DNA from: CAYUVH01 sp964448135
Lineage (GTDB): Bacteria > Verrucomicrobiota > Verrucomicrobiia > Limisphaerales > UBA8199
Assembly (NCBI GenBank): GCA_964448135.1
Contig: CAYUVH010000050.1
Span: 1-22,922 of the forward strand
Reading direction: 5' to 3'
DNA length: 22,922 nucleotides
The notes under the pieces are model-generated. The model was not told where the DNA came from, searched no databases, and was given only the letters and a program-made list of their open reading frames with translations. Each line of letters opens with the position of its first letter. The stretch's first letter is position 1. Below are positions 21,440 to 22,922 of this stretch, one piece after another. The position numbers and the translations under genes are program-made.

Positions 21440-22768
21440 ATGGCCAACGAGACCCCCACCGCCGCAGCCGCCGCAGCCGCAGCCCCCGCCGAGCCCGTAA
21501 GCGAAAAAGATCATCACGCCGCATTCTTCCGCGAGGGCGGCTGGTTGATGATCTCCGGCCTGATCTCCGGCGTGTTCATGTGGGCCGTGCACTTCCTCTC
21601 GAAGGCCAAGTCCATGACCGAGGCGGAGTACGGCCTGGCGGGGACGATGCTCTCGGTGCTGATGTTCGTGCCCACCGGACCGCTCCAGCAGGTCTTCGCC
21701 TACCAGACGGCCGCCGACATTGCGCTCAATCGCCGGCGACAGATGGCCGGGAAGGTCCACTTCGTCTGGTTTCTTACGATGATCATGTGGGTCGTTGTTT
21801 TTGCGGCGGCCTGCCTGCGCCACGGCGCCGTCGAAGCGTTCTTCGCGGTGACCAATCCCGCGCTCATCTGGCTCACGCTCGTGGTCATTCTGTTCTCCCT
21901 CTGGCAACCGGTCTTCATGGGCGTCCTCCAGGGCAAACAGGATTTCTTCTGGTACGGCTGGACCACCATCCTCAATGGCGTGGGCCGGCTCGGCATCGCC
22001 GCCGGCGCGGTCATCCTCCTGAGCATGGGCGCCACCGGCGTCATGACCGGCATCCTCGTCGGGACCGCCATCGCCCTGGCCATACCCATGTGGCGCACGC
22101 GCGATTTGTGGCTGTTGCGCGGGGAAAAATTCGACCGCAAAGCCTTCATTGGCGAGGTTGGTCCATTATTGATCGGTTTCACCGCCGCCCAGATTTTGTT
22201 TACGAGCGACACCATCTTTGTGAAGCGCAATTTTTCCGAGCAAGCGGCCTTTTATGTCGCCGCGGGCACTTTGTCGCGCGCGCTCATCTGGGCGGTGGGC
22301 CCGCTCACCAGCGTCATGTTTCCCAAGCTGGTGGACAGCAACAATGCCGGCGGCAACAAGAAGGTGAATTACTTTGCCCTGACCATGATCGCCACGGCCG
22401 CGCTCGTGGGTTGCGGCGCGCTCTGCCTGTGCCTGCTGGGACCGTTCGTCGTGAAAATTGTTTACCCGAAGGACTACGTGGCCGTGACCACCCGCGTCCT
22501 GCCGTGGATGGCCGGCGCCATGGTGCCGCTCTCGATCGCGAACGTGCTGGTTTACAACCTGCTCGCGAAAGCCAAATTCCGGATCGTCCCGCCGCTGGTT
22601 ATCCTCGCCGTCACCTATCTCGTGACCATGACGCTCGTCCTGAAGTGGTTCCCCGGCCACCTCACGCTCGTCCCGCAGATCATGGGATTGTTCACGTTGC
22701 TGCTGCTGGCGTTGTGCGTGGGATTCTCGTGGGCGACGAAGGACACGAAGAAAGCGGCCGCGGCCTGA
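21440..22768 (+). CDS. Polysaccharide flippase-like multi-helix transporter (Wzx/MATE superfamily)
   Basis: The ATG at 21440 is chosen; an in-frame TTG at 21404 would add twelve polar residues. The 442-residue protein opens with an Ala/Pro-rich cytoplasmic segment and then has about twelve membrane helices, the topology of oligosaccharide flippases that move lipid-linked sugars across the inner membrane. Visible points: FREGGWLMISGLISGVFMWA as helix 1, VPTGPLQQVFAYQTA, ILFTSDTIFVKRNFSEQAAFYVAAGTLSRAL (a conserved stretch of the second half) and VMFPKLV. The last helix is followed by TKDTKKAAAA. It belongs to this superfamily by pattern; the substrate is unknown and no glycosyltransferase is in view. 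It is probably co-transcribed with the M20 gene 46 bases upstream. Confidence 0.8.
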   Translation: MANETPTAAAAAAAAPAEPVSEKDHHAAFFREGGWLMISGLISGVFMWAVHFLSKAKSMTEAEYGLAGTMLSVLMFVPTGPLQQVFAYQTAADIALNRRRQMAGKVHFVWFLTMIMWVVVFAAACLRHGAVEAFFAVTNPALIWLTLVVILFSLWQPVFMGVLQGKQDFFWYGWTTILNGVGRLGIAAGAVILLSMGATGVMTGILVGTAIALAIPMWRTRDLWLLRGEKFDRKAFIGEVGPLLIGFTAAQILFTSDTIFVKRNFSEQAAFYVAAGTLSRALIWAVGPLTSVMFPKLVDSNNAGGNKKVNYFALTMIATAALVGCGALCLCLLGPFVVKIVYPKDYVAVTTRVLPWMAGAMVPLSIANVLVYNLLAKAKFRIVPPLVILAVTYLVTMTLVLKWFPGHLTLVPQIMGLFTLLLLALCVGFSWATKDTKKAAAA

Positions 22769-22794
22769 AGCATATGTCTTCCCGCTGTTGAGGG

Positions 22795-22850
22795 CGGATC
22801 AAAATGATAAGGATTGTCGGATCAAAAGGAGAATAATGGGGCGGGGGTAT
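22795..22850 (+). repeat. Spacer with a 10-base direct repeat and a GGGGCGGGGGTAT block
   Basis: CGGATCAAAA occurs at 22795-22804 and 22818-22827, 23 bases apart. GGGGCGGGGGTAT (22838-22850) is the exact reverse complement of 1291-1303 at the end of array A. No gene start can be supported before the window ends. Confidence 0.4.
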
Positions 22851-22922
22851 GGACAGGGTGCGTGAGTGGGATATTCTGGCCGGTGATTCACGAGCAGGAT
22901 AGGGCTCTGCGGAAGCGCAACC

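Noticed and set aside
22814..22922. Open frame running off the right edge (possible start TTG 22814 or GTG 22862)
   Set aside because: Only about 36 codons are visible, there is no recognisable motif, and the upstream block is shared with an intergenic repeat; it cannot be supported without more sequence.

Overview
This window reads as a chromosomal segment of a GC-rich Gram-negative bacterium, most likely a soil or freshwater Verrucomicrobiota (Pedosphaera/Limisphaerales-like). The reasons are the mix of large exported Thr/Asn-rich proteins ending in a short FYRV-type module, a stand-alone ceramidase-like domain protein, an SGLT-type sugar symporter, genes largely without Shine-Dalgarno sequences, and intergenic spaces packed with hairpin repeats and short tandem arrays. 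The assignment is an inference from style, not from a marker gene. No rRNA, tRNA, CRISPR array, transposase or phage gene was seen.

Layout. 3-896 is the 3' part of an exported leucine-rich-repeat protein. 897-1430 is a repeat-rich spacer with a three-hairpin element and a 9-bp direct-repeat array. 1431-2816 encodes an exported fibre-like protein with decapeptide repeats. A leftward pair follows: a membrane C39-type cysteine peptidase (4259-3417) and a small HNH protein (3349-3062). Next, leftward, is an exported beta-propeller protein resembling glycoside hydrolases (5695-4469). Spacer 5750-6219 holds two more repeat families. A response regulator and sensor kinase (8370-6220, leftward) are divergent from an exported YHYH-domain protein (8546-10345). 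The divergent spacer carries two facing near-identical boxes built on CTTAAGGTT. 10455-11867 is an exported ceramidase-like protein, overlapping tail to tail with a leftward sugar cluster: ribulokinase, lipoprotein aldose 1-epimerase and sodium/sugar symporter (16758-11852). Leftward rhomboid protease, Dps and a four-helix membrane protein occupy 16832-19067. 19068-20265 has no convincing gene and contains a second copy of the 5791 repeat followed by a series of tandem repeats of periods 10, 9, 30 and 7. The window closes with an M20 metallopeptidase (20266-21393) and a polysaccharide flippase-like protein (21440-22768).

How the genes work together. The sugar cluster makes a coherent path: outer mutarotation, Na+-coupled uptake and phosphorylation of L-ribulose; the isomerase and epimerase of L-arabinose catabolism are not in the window. 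The two-component pair and the YHYH protein probably form one regulatory unit, because the same palindromically arranged box faces both genes. The most unusual content lies between genes: at least five distinct repeat families, one showing compensatory stem changes between its two copies.
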